A DNA stretch of 64,000 bases from Hahella sp. KA22 (GTDB taxonomy: Bacteria; Pseudomonadota; Gammaproteobacteria; Pseudomonadales; Oleiphilaceae), in NCBI RefSeq assembly GCF_004135205.1, contig NZ_CP035490.1, positions 2,621,501 through 2,685,500 on the forward strand, in the 5' to 3' direction. The notes below the pieces were generated by a model. That model had not been told where the DNA came from. It ran no database searches and saw nothing but the letters and a program-made list of their open reading frames with translations. Shown here in pieces: positions 54,073 to 62,735 of this stretch (position 1 is its first letter; every line of letters starts with the position of its first letter). A program made the position numbers and the translations under genes.

Positions 54073-55686
54073 TTATCGACATATATTGGCGTCGCCGTAA
54101 TAGGCTCCGGAGGTGCAGGAGGTTCCCGCTGCGCAATGTTCATCGGATTGACAATAACATTCGCCTCTTGCATTGCAGCCTGGAGTTAAATAATTGTCGA
54201 GGGGATCCTCACCGCTGATTCTGCGCCAGAATGGATTTGTGAAAATATTGTAAGGATCTACTTCCGCTTTAAACGCGACGAAGTCATTCCATTTTGGGTA
54301 GCGAGTCGGCATATCTTCAAATATCGCCACGGAGTTTTTCCCCCAATGCGGTCGCGCGTGATACTTACGTAAGGACATTTGTTCTATTTCAAGGTTAACG
54401 AAATAGTTTTTGGGGACCGCCGCGCCTTCCTGTCTCAGCGTGTATTCGATGCCGAGATAAGCGGAGTCGCGTCCGGCATTCATGCCGAGATAACTTGGAG
54501 AGGCTTTGCCGAAACGAAAGTAAATGCCGTTTAGAGGAAAGCAGGTGCGCGGATGTGCGGCGAGTATTTTTCTAACGTCAGCGATCCAGGAAGGTAAGTC
54601 GTCAATAGGAATAGCGACTTCCTGCAGGGCGATTGGCAAGCGATCCCAGATGCATTTGTTGGGGTCTCTGCATTTGAAATACTGCATGCGATCAGAGTAG
54701 CCAATGGGAGACTCCAGCACTTTTCCAGTGTCTACATCGTGATAATAAGAGGTGGAGCGACTGCTGAATCTCACCGCCGCCGCAAGGCATTGCAAGCCGG
54801 ACCCTGGCACTTCGTGCAGTGCGTCAAATAGCAATCCGAAGAAAAATTCCTGCGCATCGGAGACGTCGGCCTGTGCGTTATAGGCGTTTCCTGGAGTATC
54901 CAGCGGCACGGGGTTGTAGGTGGTCACAGTGTATCTGCCGAGGCCGGGGAACCAGGCGATATTGGCGGAATAGTTGCTGCGGGCGATATTGAGAATAACG
55001 TCTTCCAGCTTGTCGTCGAAGCGAAAGCCTTGCACGCTGGCGGCGACTTTAAAGGCGTCTTCCAGTTGGATGGTCACTTCCACCACCACTCCAAGGACGC
55101 CAAGATTCACACGGGCGGCGTTAAGTTGTTCGCCTGTGAGCGTGCGCACGTCGCCAAGCCCGTCGACGATTTTCAGCTCCGTGACATAATCGGCGATCAT
55201 ATTGCTGGGTTTCGCCAGCGTTGAGCCATGGGTGCCGCTGCCGAGCATGCCGCCGATGGTGAACGTGCCGAGTTCCGTCACCATGTTCACCGCCAACTCC
55301 TGGCTGCGCAGGAATTCGTTCAAGTCATTGAAGCGCATGCCTGCCTGGACGGTGACGGTTTTGGAGCTGGCGTCGAAGGAGACGACCTTGTCCATATTTT
55401 TCAAGGTGATCTGAACTTCACCGTCCTGGGTGCAGGCGGCGTCAATTTGACTGGCGAACTTGCGGTTGCCGGTCATGACAGTGTGGCCTTCGGCCAGCGC
55501 GTTACGGACGATGTCCTGCACTTCTTCTATCGATGCGGGATCATAAATGGCCCCTGGCGAGCACTCATAAGTGCCTTGGTAGTTCTGAAGTTTTTCGGAC
55601 TCCTGATTGCGGGAGTACAAGGATACGGAAAAGCCGGAAACAAGAATTAGGATCAGCAATAAAAGACTGGTTTTTATACGCGTCAT
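54073..55686 (-). CDS. FAD-linked sugar-1,4-lactone oxidase-like protein with N-terminal anchor and Cys-rich tail
   Basis: A 537-residue protein with an N-terminal hydrophobic segment (LLLLILILVSGFSVSLYS) that either anchors or exports it. The VAO-type FAD domain includes VMTGNRKFASQ at the place where other members have a flavin-linking His, and TIGGMLGSGTHGST. The C-terminal ALO-type HARPHWGKN motif links it to L-gulono/D-arabinono-lactone oxidases, especially the plant GulLO group. The last ~40 residues are Cys-rich (ARGECYCQSDEHCAAGTSC), unusual for the family and suitable for disulfides outside the cytoplasm. The ATG at 55686 has GGAG seven bases ahead. It lies 73 bases after the carotenoid oxygenase gene, probably in one operon. 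Confidence 0.75.
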   Translation of the reverse strand: MTRIKTSLLLLILILVSGFSVSLYSRNQESEKLQNYQGTYECSPGAIYDPASIEEVQDIVRNALAEGHTVMTGNRKFASQIDAACTQDGEVQITLKNMDKVVSFDASSKTVTVQAGMRFNDLNEFLRSQELAVNMVTELGTFTIGGMLGSGTHGSTLAKPSNMIADYVTELKIVDGLGDVRTLTGEQLNAARVNLGVLGVVVEVTIQLEDAFKVAASVQGFRFDDKLEDVILNIARSNYSANIAWFPGLGRYTVTTYNPVPLDTPGNAYNAQADVSDAQEFFFGLLFDALHEVPGSGLQCLAAAVRFSSRSTSYYHDVDTGKVLESPIGYSDRMQYFKCRDPNKCIWDRLPIALQEVAIPIDDLPSWIADVRKILAAHPRTCFPLNGIYFRFGKASPSYLGMNAGRDSAYLGIEYTLRQEGAAVPKNYFVNLEIEQMSLRKYHARPHWGKNSVAIFEDMPTRYPKWNDFVAFKAEVDPYNIFTNPFWRRISGEDPLDNYLTPGCNARGECYCQSDEHCAAGTSCTSGAYYGDANICR

Positions 55687-55759
55687 GTTCGTTCTCCAAA
55701 AACTTATGCTTATTTTTTGTGGGCCGAACCAGCGCATTCATGAACTGCCTGATATGCGT

Positions 55760-57604
55760 CTAGCTGAATCTCGGAAGAATGTAGGTTTCAAGGACCTCCC
55801 TGACTTGTTGTGAGTGACATGGCATTTTTTCGCGGAAAAAGTCGGCGTAATCGGCTTTGTAGGCGTCAGCCGGGCGCGGTCCGATTTCCGGTCGCCATAA
55901 GGCGTGGTTGGTGGTGGCGAAGTTCAGATCCTGATGTCCGAGTATGCATACCGGGCCCTGAGCCAAGTTGCGCGCGTCGAACAGCCAGAATTCTTTGCCG
56001 TTGGACTGTGGACCGCTGGGGTGTTTGCGAACGACTGCGGTGAAGATATAGCCGTCGTCCTGAGCCAGAGAGCCTGGTCGCGACATAAACTGCGGCGTGC
56101 GCATAACGCAGTCTTCGGGGAACTGATAAGCGTCCGCAATGAGCATGTTGCGGCAATCCATATGCACCAGCGCCGAGGGAATGGCGGTTTGCGGCAGGCT
56201 GTCGTTATTGAAGAGACGGTTGGGATACTTGCGATAGGCATCCGCCACCCGCTTGACCAGATGTTCGGGGCGGTAGCCGATGGCGGCCCAGTAGATGTGG
56301 TCGAAAGTTTCTGGGAACTGGAAATGTCCGCGATAGGCGGGATCGTTCATGTCCCATAACAGATATTCGTCGCGGATAAGGCGGAAGTCTTCTTTGATCT
56401 CCCAGGCGGAGTCGGTGCTGACTTTAATGCGCGCCTGCACCAGTCCGCCGACATCCACCGGCGCTGTGGGATATCCGGCTACGTCGGAAGGGACCCAGCC
56501 GCCGAAGTGCAGCAACTCAAGGTAAAACTGCTGTTCGGACTTATCCATCGCTCCCAGATACTGTCCGTATAGTGTGACTTCACCGTCGTAGTCGTCGTAG
56601 TTGCACATGATGTCGGAGGTATCGAAGTCCAGCTCGATATAGTCCGCCACGACCTGTTCCGCACCGCTGGCCAGGTCCGCCTTGCGGATGATCCACACGG
56701 GAGTGCGGTGCTTCTGCGGAATGACGATGCGGGTTCCCATGATGCGGGTGGCCTCCACTCTGGCCGCGGTTTCGAAGATGAGAATATGGTTGCGAGTGAC
56801 GCCAAGGGAGTGGGCGGTGGCGGTAAGATAAGCGTTGGCGCCCTGGCGACTGACTACGTTCCAGGCTTCCAGCGCCCCTTGCATATTCCACCTGATCAGG
56901 CGTAGATAACCGTCGGAAGTTCCAAGCTCGCCGATGACGCCGCCGTAATTGATGGTGAAGCATTCGCCGCGCTCCAGATCAAAGAACGGATGCCCGGTGG
57001 TGCGCACTTGAGGGAACAGCCACTTGTCTGGTGTCAGAGCGTCAGCGATGGGTGGAAGGCTGGTGCGCCACTCGCCGGGATTACCGACAGGCGTAATCAA
57101 GTCCAGACTCATGGCGTCGAACTCATAGGGAGTGCCGCCTTCGTAACTCAGTGCGAAGCGGTTATCTCCCATATAATTCGGCGCGGTGTTGCAATAGTTC
57201 ATGAAGCCCAGGTTGGGGCTGTAGTAGACCGTACCTCCCAGTAAATAAAATTTGTCGAATAACCCGCTGACATGCTCCTGCATGATGGACGAATGGGTCT
57301 CGATCATTTTGCGTTTGAAAGCGGTCTCATTGGGGCCGAAGTCGAGGCGGGTAAGCGCGCCTTTGCCCGTGGGCGTCAGTTGATTACGCTCCAGCGGAAT
57401 TCCTTCCGCCATAAACACATGGCCATGTATGTCGCCAGGCAGGGCGCCGGCGATGATGTCCAATACCCCCTCGGATGGGGTCAGGTCTCCTTGCATAATT
57501 GAAGTCGGAAATGAAGACTCCGGCAAAGAAGGGTAGTACGCCAGCGCCGCATTAGGCATTAGCGAAACGGCTCCGGCGGTCTTGATGAAATCTCTTCGAT
57601 TCAT
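55760..57604 (-). CDS. Tat-exported carotenoid cleavage oxygenase-family protein
   Basis: A 614-residue protein of the RPE65/carotenoid oxygenase family, which uses a four-His iron centre to cleave double bonds of carotenoids or stilbene-type phenolics. The N-terminus NRRDFIKTAGAVSLMPNAALA is a twin-arginine signal. Candidate iron ligands occur in the usual places: TTGHPFFDLERGE, TAHSLGVTRNHILIF, ELLHFGGW and NFATTNHALW. GDIHGHVFMAEG near residue 57 fits the family's start of the propeller. AGGGA precedes the ATG. Most bacterial members are cytoplasmic, so a Tat-exported one is notable. The flavoprotein gene follows. Confidence 0.8.
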   Translation of the reverse strand: MNRRDFIKTAGAVSLMPNAALAYYPSLPESSFPTSIMQGDLTPSEGVLDIIAGALPGDIHGHVFMAEGIPLERNQLTPTGKGALTRLDFGPNETAFKRKMIETHSSIMQEHVSGLFDKFYLLGGTVYYSPNLGFMNYCNTAPNYMGDNRFALSYEGGTPYEFDAMSLDLITPVGNPGEWRTSLPPIADALTPDKWLFPQVRTTGHPFFDLERGECFTINYGGVIGELGTSDGYLRLIRWNMQGALEAWNVVSRQGANAYLTATAHSLGVTRNHILIFETAARVEATRIMGTRIVIPQKHRTPVWIIRKADLASGAEQVVADYIELDFDTSDIMCNYDDYDGEVTLYGQYLGAMDKSEQQFYLELLHFGGWVPSDVAGYPTAPVDVGGLVQARIKVSTDSAWEIKEDFRLIRDEYLLWDMNDPAYRGHFQFPETFDHIYWAAIGYRPEHLVKRVADAYRKYPNRLFNNDSLPQTAIPSALVHMDCRNMLIADAYQFPEDCVMRTPQFMSRPGSLAQDDGYIFTAVVRKHPSGPQSNGKEFWLFDARNLAQGPVCILGHQDLNFATTNHALWRPEIGPRPADAYKADYADFFREKMPCHSQQVREVLETYILPRFS

Positions 57605-58427
57605 GCTCTTTCCCTGTGCGTTATGAATAGAAACGTTAAATATGAACGGCGTTAAATAAAAAAGGCTGGGCGTCCTATGAACAAGGCATAGTGTTCTCCG
57701 TTGTCAGTAGGCGGCGTAGTTATTCAATCCGGGCGAGGCGACGCGAAGTGGGTATTGCGATGGGGCCATCCAACTTATCCATATGCATATCCTTGGGCGG
57801 GGCAGGGCGCTGGTCCCTGTCCGGCCGGTCGTTCGATCCGGTCGTTTGGGATTACATCTGACTCACGCTTCTTCGGATGAAGAAAACATGACTGATAGTC
57901 GCATCACAGTTATAAGGGATAGCAGATGGCCATTAAATGTCCAATTAACGAAAGCAATAAGTTCGTTTTTGTTGGATATGACGACGGAATTAACGATTGT
58001 CCACAGTCCCTAGGGTAAACGGCCAATCGAGCTCAGCGCCGAAACTGATTAAGGTGTCGGCCTTGTAATAGCGTGCGGAGGAACGTCCCGCGACGCGTTG
58101 TCCAAGTTGTTGAAAGTAATAGTGATATATTGTCGCTTATGGATGCGGGTCCTAACTGCCCAGTCAATTTCCGTCGCCATAATTATCACTGCATTAATTA
58201 TGGGAGGGCTTTCAGGCGCAATGCTTCACGTTCTAAATTCTGTTTGTCATAATGCGGACATGCCGCCCTTAATAAGGGCGCGGATCATCAGCGGCGCGCT
58301 TCGCGCCCGACATGCCCTGAAAATGCGTGCACACGCGCTTTCTGAAGGAAAGGACTCAAGCTCCGTATACGACGGTATGCTTGAACATCGAATGACCGAT
58401 ATGTGACTAATGGACTGGAGCTGCAGC
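57605..58427. other. Long spacer with small uncertain frames
   Basis: 823 bases before the kinase gene. A 30-codon frame at 57926-58018 (MAIKCPINESNKFVFVG...) has AAGGGA at good spacing and could be a small gene or the remnant of a longer one. A 102-codon frame at 58098-58406 (TTG start, or ATG at 58143) encodes one membrane helix (ISVAIIITALIMGGLSGAML) and an Arg/Ala-rich C-terminus; it ends 21 bases before the kinase start but lacks a ribosome site. Neither is certain. Confidence 0.4.
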
Positions 58428-60614
58428 GTGATCACCGTATCTCCTCAAATTCCCAATTATGAAATGCTTGATGAAGTTGCTGAAGGTGGAATGGCCAAAG
58501 TGTTTAAGGCCAGGCAGCTTCTCGCGGACCGCATCGTCGCCATCAAGATTATTTCTCCGGCTATCTGTCTCAACAAAGAGTTTCGTCAACGGTTTATTCA
58601 GGAAGCGCAAATCACCGCCAAGCTGAATCACCCGAATATCATTCAGATATACGACATCGCGCCTTTTGAGGACACCTTCTTTATTTCCATGGAGTTCATG
58701 GAAGGCGGTTCACTGACGGAGCGCATCCGTTCCGGCCGCCTGACCAGAGACGAGTCGACGCGCATTATTCTGCAGTTGGCGGAGGCCATGAATTACGCCC
58801 ACAAGCTGGGCTATATCCATCGCGACATCAAGCCGGGCAATATTCTGTTTCGCGCGGATGATACCCCAGTGCTGTCGGACTACGGCATCGCCAAGTCCCT
58901 GTATCATCGTGGCGACCTCACCACGACCGGATCGATATTGGGCTCGCCTCCTTATATGAGCCCTGAGCAGGCCATGGGACGACAGCTTGATCATCGCGCC
59001 GATTGGTACAGTCTGGGCATCGTGTTCTATCAGATGCTGACGGGGGCCGTGCCGTTCGAGGCCACCGACCCGATCAGTCTGGGCATCAAGCATAAACAGG
59101 AACCGCCTCCGCCCTTGCCGGCGCACCTGCGGATGTATCAGCAGTTGATGGACTTGTTGCTGGCGAAGGAGCCGGAGCGTCGATTGTCGTCGTTGGACGA
59201 GTTTCGCGCGCACCTGGAAGCGATTAAGAATGTCCCGGTGGATACGGAAGCAACCTGTCTGTTTACCGTCGAGTCGTTAAAAACGGCTCATGGTGAAACG
59301 GCGGCGCAGGAGAGTCCTACCTCCACTCGCAGAACGGAACGGGGCGGCTCTGTGTCTTCCGGCGTCTGGCGCGCGTTAGGCGTCGCCTTGATGATTGCTG
59401 CGGTAGTGGGATATGGGGCCTATAAAAATATGACCCGACCCGCGCCGACCTTTCCCTTTGTCGTGGTGACGGAGCCGGTAGGGGCGACAGTGACATTCGC
59501 CGGCGAGGAGAGCGCCTATACGCCGGGCGCGCCGCTCCCTGAGGGTGACTATGAGGTTGAAGTGACCGCCAAAGGGTTCTGGCCGAAAACCTTTACGTTG
59601 AATCACAGCGCCGACCACCGTTCGCATTATGTTTCGCTGAAGCCGGCTAAAACCGCCTTTACGGTGGATGTGACGCCTGTGGATGCGAAAATTCGTATTC
59701 TCAATATTCAGCCCAAGTACGAAGAGGGTATTCCGCTGGACCCAGGTCGTTATTTATTGGAAGTCAGCGCGCCGGGGTATGAGAAGCTGACCCGGTGGAC
59801 GGAAATCAGCGGAGAGCAGTTTACCGAACAGGTGTTTTTGGTTGAAAAGGATGCGCTGGAATCTCTGAATATCGCCTTTGTCGATATTCCCGGCGGCAAA
59901 TATCGCATGGGCTTTGATGACGGCGGCGTATTATGGGGCGGCGATCAGGGGCAGGAAGTGACGCTGACGCCGTTCAAGATTATGGCCTATGAAGTGACCT
60001 TCGAGCAGTGGGACGCCTGCGTCGCCGATGGCGGTTGTACGAACAAAGCCGATGATCGCGGATGGGGCCGGGGGCGTAATCCGGTGATCAGCGTGAGCTG
60101 GAATGACGCGGAAGAATTCGCCGCCTGGCTCTCCGCCAAAACCGGCAGAAGCTTTCAATTACCCACGGAAGCGCAGTGGGAATACGCCGCGCGGGCAGGC
60201 AGCCGCAAGCGTTTCTCCTGGGGAGATCAGGTCGGCCACAAATTCGCCAATTACGGCAAAGACGATTGTTGTGGCGGATTGGTGAGCGGCGCCGATAAAT
60301 GGCAATTCACTTCGCCAGTTGGCTCATTCCCGGCCAATCAATGGGGCGTGTACGACATGCACGGCAATGTGTGGGAGTGGGTGCAGGATTGCTGGAGTGA
60401 GTCCATGAAAGGCGTGCCGGCGGATGGCTCCGCGCGCACGGCGGGAGACTGTCGACGCCGCGTCCTGCGTGGCGGCTCCTGGTATAGTCCGCCCAAGTCG
60501 ATGCAGTTGGTCAGTCGCGACGCCAATGGCGTTGATGTCCGCTATCAAGTGAACGGGTTCCGACTGGTGGAGACGCCGACCCAAGCTCCCGCCGCAGGGC
60601 CCGCCACTCAGTAG
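58428..60614 (+). CDS. Ser/Thr protein kinase - PEGA - SUMF1 (formylglycine-enzyme-like) fusion
   Basis: A 728-residue membrane protein. Residues ~8-275 are a eukaryotic-type kinase with a Gly loop (EVAEGGMAKVFKA), VAIKII, HRDIKPGNILF and APE-like SPPYMSPEQAMG; the DFG motif is DYG (VLSDYGIAKS). After a linker and one membrane helix (ALGVALMIAAVVGYGAY, ~313-333) come two PEGA-type beta segments (~340-474) and a SUMF1/FGE domain (~482-717: FVDIPGGKYRMG, LPTEAQWEYAARAGS, WGVYDMHGNVWEWVQD, RVLRGGSWY, VNGFRLV). The SUMF1 part would be periplasmic and probably binds a ligand. I start at GTG 58428 because GGAG lies seven bases ahead; the ATG at 58410 has none. Confidence 0.9.
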   Translation: MITVSPQIPNYEMLDEVAEGGMAKVFKARQLLADRIVAIKIISPAICLNKEFRQRFIQEAQITAKLNHPNIIQIYDIAPFEDTFFISMEFMEGGSLTERIRSGRLTRDESTRIILQLAEAMNYAHKLGYIHRDIKPGNILFRADDTPVLSDYGIAKSLYHRGDLTTTGSILGSPPYMSPEQAMGRQLDHRADWYSLGIVFYQMLTGAVPFEATDPISLGIKHKQEPPPPLPAHLRMYQQLMDLLLAKEPERRLSSLDEFRAHLEAIKNVPVDTEATCLFTVESLKTAHGETAAQESPTSTRRTERGGSVSSGVWRALGVALMIAAVVGYGAYKNMTRPAPTFPFVVVTEPVGATVTFAGEESAYTPGAPLPEGDYEVEVTAKGFWPKTFTLNHSADHRSHYVSLKPAKTAFTVDVTPVDAKIRILNIQPKYEEGIPLDPGRYLLEVSAPGYEKLTRWTEISGEQFTEQVFLVEKDALESLNIAFVDIPGGKYRMGFDDGGVLWGGDQGQEVTLTPFKIMAYEVTFEQWDACVADGGCTNKADDRGWGRGRNPVISVSWNDAEEFAAWLSAKTGRSFQLPTEAQWEYAARAGSRKRFSWGDQVGHKFANYGKDDCCGGLVSGADKWQFTSPVGSFPANQWGVYDMHGNVWEWVQDCWSESMKGVPADGSARTAGDCRRRVLRGGSWYSPPKSMQLVSRDANGVDVRYQVNGFRLVETPTQAPAAGPATQ

Positions 60615-60696
60615 AGGAGGCCATTCTCGGGTTGCTTTGGTCAGCCAGGACGGTACTCTAGCCGATCATAAATAAAATTATGATTGGAGTTCGTCG

Positions 60697-61380
60697 ATGC
60701 CGCCTGAGATAGCTCTATTACTCGCCGTTCTGCTGTACATGCCTCTACACCTGACCTTGATGGCGGTGTGCGCAAGAGCCTTTGGCGTCAAAGTCAGGGA
60801 GATCAGCATCGGTTCCGGGCCTCTCCTGCTGCAGGCAGGCATTGTCAGCATTCGTGCGATTCTTCTCGCGGGCTACGTCAAACTCAAAGACACGCGAGAA
60901 GAGCGAGATGAAAAAGGCGAAAGGGATGACGTTAAACCGGCGCCTGACGCTTATGATCGCCAACCGGCATGGATCCGGGCGGTAATCCCGCTTTCTGGAT
61001 GCTTCTTTGTACTGGCTTTCGCGTTGGGCGTGTACGAGGACGGTTGGCGTGCTTTCTTCGCTGCCTTCGCGCAGATTTTTCTGGGGGCGCTCAGTCCCTT
61101 GTCCGTTGCCCAGGAATATTTACGCGAAGGCGCCGCTTTCGCCGCCAGCAATAACTTTATCCTGCTATTCGCTTTGGTGGCGACCAAGCTATCCGCCTGC
61201 AATCTATTGCCGCTGCCTCATATGAACGGCGGACAGGCGTTGATGGCGCTGTGCAAGCCTCGTCAAACGGAAACACAACCCAAATGGATGCTCTGGCTGA
61301 TCCTGCCAGGACTGCTGTTGCCGTTGAGCTGGGTTGGCGCCTACGCCGTCTTTATCTGGCATGCGGTCGCTGGCGGTTGA
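60697..61380 (+). CDS. Degenerate site-2-protease (M50/RseP-like) membrane protein
   Basis: A 227-residue protein with four or more membrane helices, built like a minimal S2P protease without a PDZ domain. ARAFGVKVREISIGSGP, RAILLAGYVKLKDT and NLLPLPHMNGGQALM align with conserved parts of M50 proteases. However, the zinc site HExxH is replaced by HLTLM, and the metal-binding LDG motif is MNG (Asp to Asn). It therefore has one of the three catalytic metal ligands and should be inactive as a protease. GGAG precedes the ATG. It lies 82 bases after the kinase fusion and may work with it. Confidence 0.75.
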   Translation: MPPEIALLLAVLLYMPLHLTLMAVCARAFGVKVREISIGSGPLLLQAGIVSIRAILLAGYVKLKDTREERDEKGERDDVKPAPDAYDRQPAWIRAVIPLSGCFFVLAFALGVYEDGWRAFFAAFAQIFLGALSPLSVAQEYLREGAAFAASNNFILLFALVATKLSACNLLPLPHMNGGQALMALCKPRQTETQPKWMLWLILPGLLLPLSWVGAYAVFIWHAVAGG

Positions 61381-61751
61381 ATTCACACTTCCAGCCTGAA
61401 TGCTCCTTTAGGCCGCCATCTGGGCGAATGAAAAACATTTCATCGTTAGCTGCGTCGATGCTGCCGGAGGAGATGTCATTCATGGTTCGATAACTGATTC
61501 ATGCGAATAAACAGAGTTGTAACTCTTTGTGCGAGCCATTGAAGATCATATGGCATGCTTATATACTCGCTTAAGAACTTAGGTTTTGACGTTTTCTGGA
61601 GCTGATTTATGCGCATGCCCCGTGAAAGATAAACTGAAGCATCCTGCTTCCGCCAGCCGAGTTATTCTTGTTTTCCCTGATGATCAGGGCCTCTCCTTAT
61701 TAATTGATACTGCTTTAGCTTGTTAATAAATCTGGCTTTAACTTTCGCGTT
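61381..61751. other. Intergenic stretch without recognised features
   Basis: 371 bases between the S2P-like gene (plus) and an unknown membrane-protein gene (minus), whose stop codons face each other. I see no strong terminator, no RNA gene and no credible small gene. Confidence 0.4.
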
Positions 61752-62627
61752 TCAGTCCAGAAACAGCGTCCATCTTTTTCTCGCCAGTTTGATCAACGCC
61801 TTTAGGTAAACTGCTGTTTCCAGCACTTTGCGGCATTCCATTTCGATAAAACCGACCTGAGCCTTTTCGAATCGGTCATAGTCGCCCGTCTCAATGGATA
61901 TTTTCATGTAGCGGTCGCTGTAAAGGTCGTTGCAGGACTTAATGCAGTATTTGTCATGGGCGATGAACTGCATGGCCGCCGGCTTCAGGTGTTTGGGCAG
62001 ACTTTCCAGGTTACAGGAGTCCATGAGGCCTTCTGAGGTGGAAAGATAGTACTGATAGGGCAGTCCTTTGTGCTTTTTGCTGGCGTCGCTTTGGTATTGC
62101 GGCAGTTCGTTGCGAAAGGCTTCGAACTGAGAGCGAATGTGGCGCACGTAATTATCGAAAGGGGTTTGCAGATAGCCGTTCATCAGTGCGCGTTTACTGT
62201 CGATGTTGAGGTCTTCCGACGGCCGCGTCAGGCCCAGCGGCAGCCAGCGTCGCCAGCGGCTGACCTGTAACTTGCGGGCGATGGCTTTCACCGCCTCGTC
62301 GATTTCCTTGCGGGTGGACAACATCAGGCCGAAGTCTTCGAACAGCATTTCCACCAACGCGTCCATTTGCGCCAGCGCCTGTTGCTGCGCATTGATCAAG
62401 GTCAGGTAGTAGCGGGCGGCGGGAATCAGAATCTGAATCAGGATCGCCCCGAGCACCACCGCGACGATGCGAGGATCAATCGCGGCGATCCAGCTTTTGC
62501 CGGCTTCCGGATGCAGAATATCTTGCAGCGGCGAACTGAAAATGCTGACGATCATAGCGATCAGCACGACGCTTAACGCAATCCAGACGAAAAAAGAAAC
62601 ACGCAGAAATCCCCAAGTCCACGGCAT
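61752..62627 (-). CDS. Hypothetical two-helix membrane protein (291 residues)
   Basis: Not recognised. Two membrane helices in the first 90 residues (FFVWIALSVVLIAMIVSIF and IVAVVLGAILIQILIPAARY) are followed by about 200 soluble, mostly helical residues (QQQALAQMDALVEMLFEDFGLM, KEIDEAVKAIARKLQVSRWRR). There are a few Cys (CNLES, YCIKSCNDLY). AAGGATA precedes the ATG at 62627. It is transcribed in the same direction as, and 108 bases downstream of, the sensor kinase gene, so a signalling role is possible but unsupported. Confidence 0.5.
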   Translation of the reverse strand: MPWTWGFLRVSFFVWIALSVVLIAMIVSIFSSPLQDILHPEAGKSWIAAIDPRIVAVVLGAILIQILIPAARYYLTLINAQQQALAQMDALVEMLFEDFGLMLSTRKEIDEAVKAIARKLQVSRWRRWLPLGLTRPSEDLNIDSKRALMNGYLQTPFDNYVRHIRSQFEAFRNELPQYQSDASKKHKGLPYQYYLSTSEGLMDSCNLESLPKHLKPAAMQFIAHDKYCIKSCNDLYSDRYMKISIETGDYDRFEKAQVGFIEMECRKVLETAVYLKALIKLARKRWTLFLD

Positions 62628-62735
62628 GCGGCCTATCCTTCGATATTGGGCTGATAAAAGGGAAATATTAGAAAATTAAAGCATTTGAAAGTCAAAGAAA
62701 GGTCGTTTCAGCAAGAATATTAAGAAACTTTAGCT

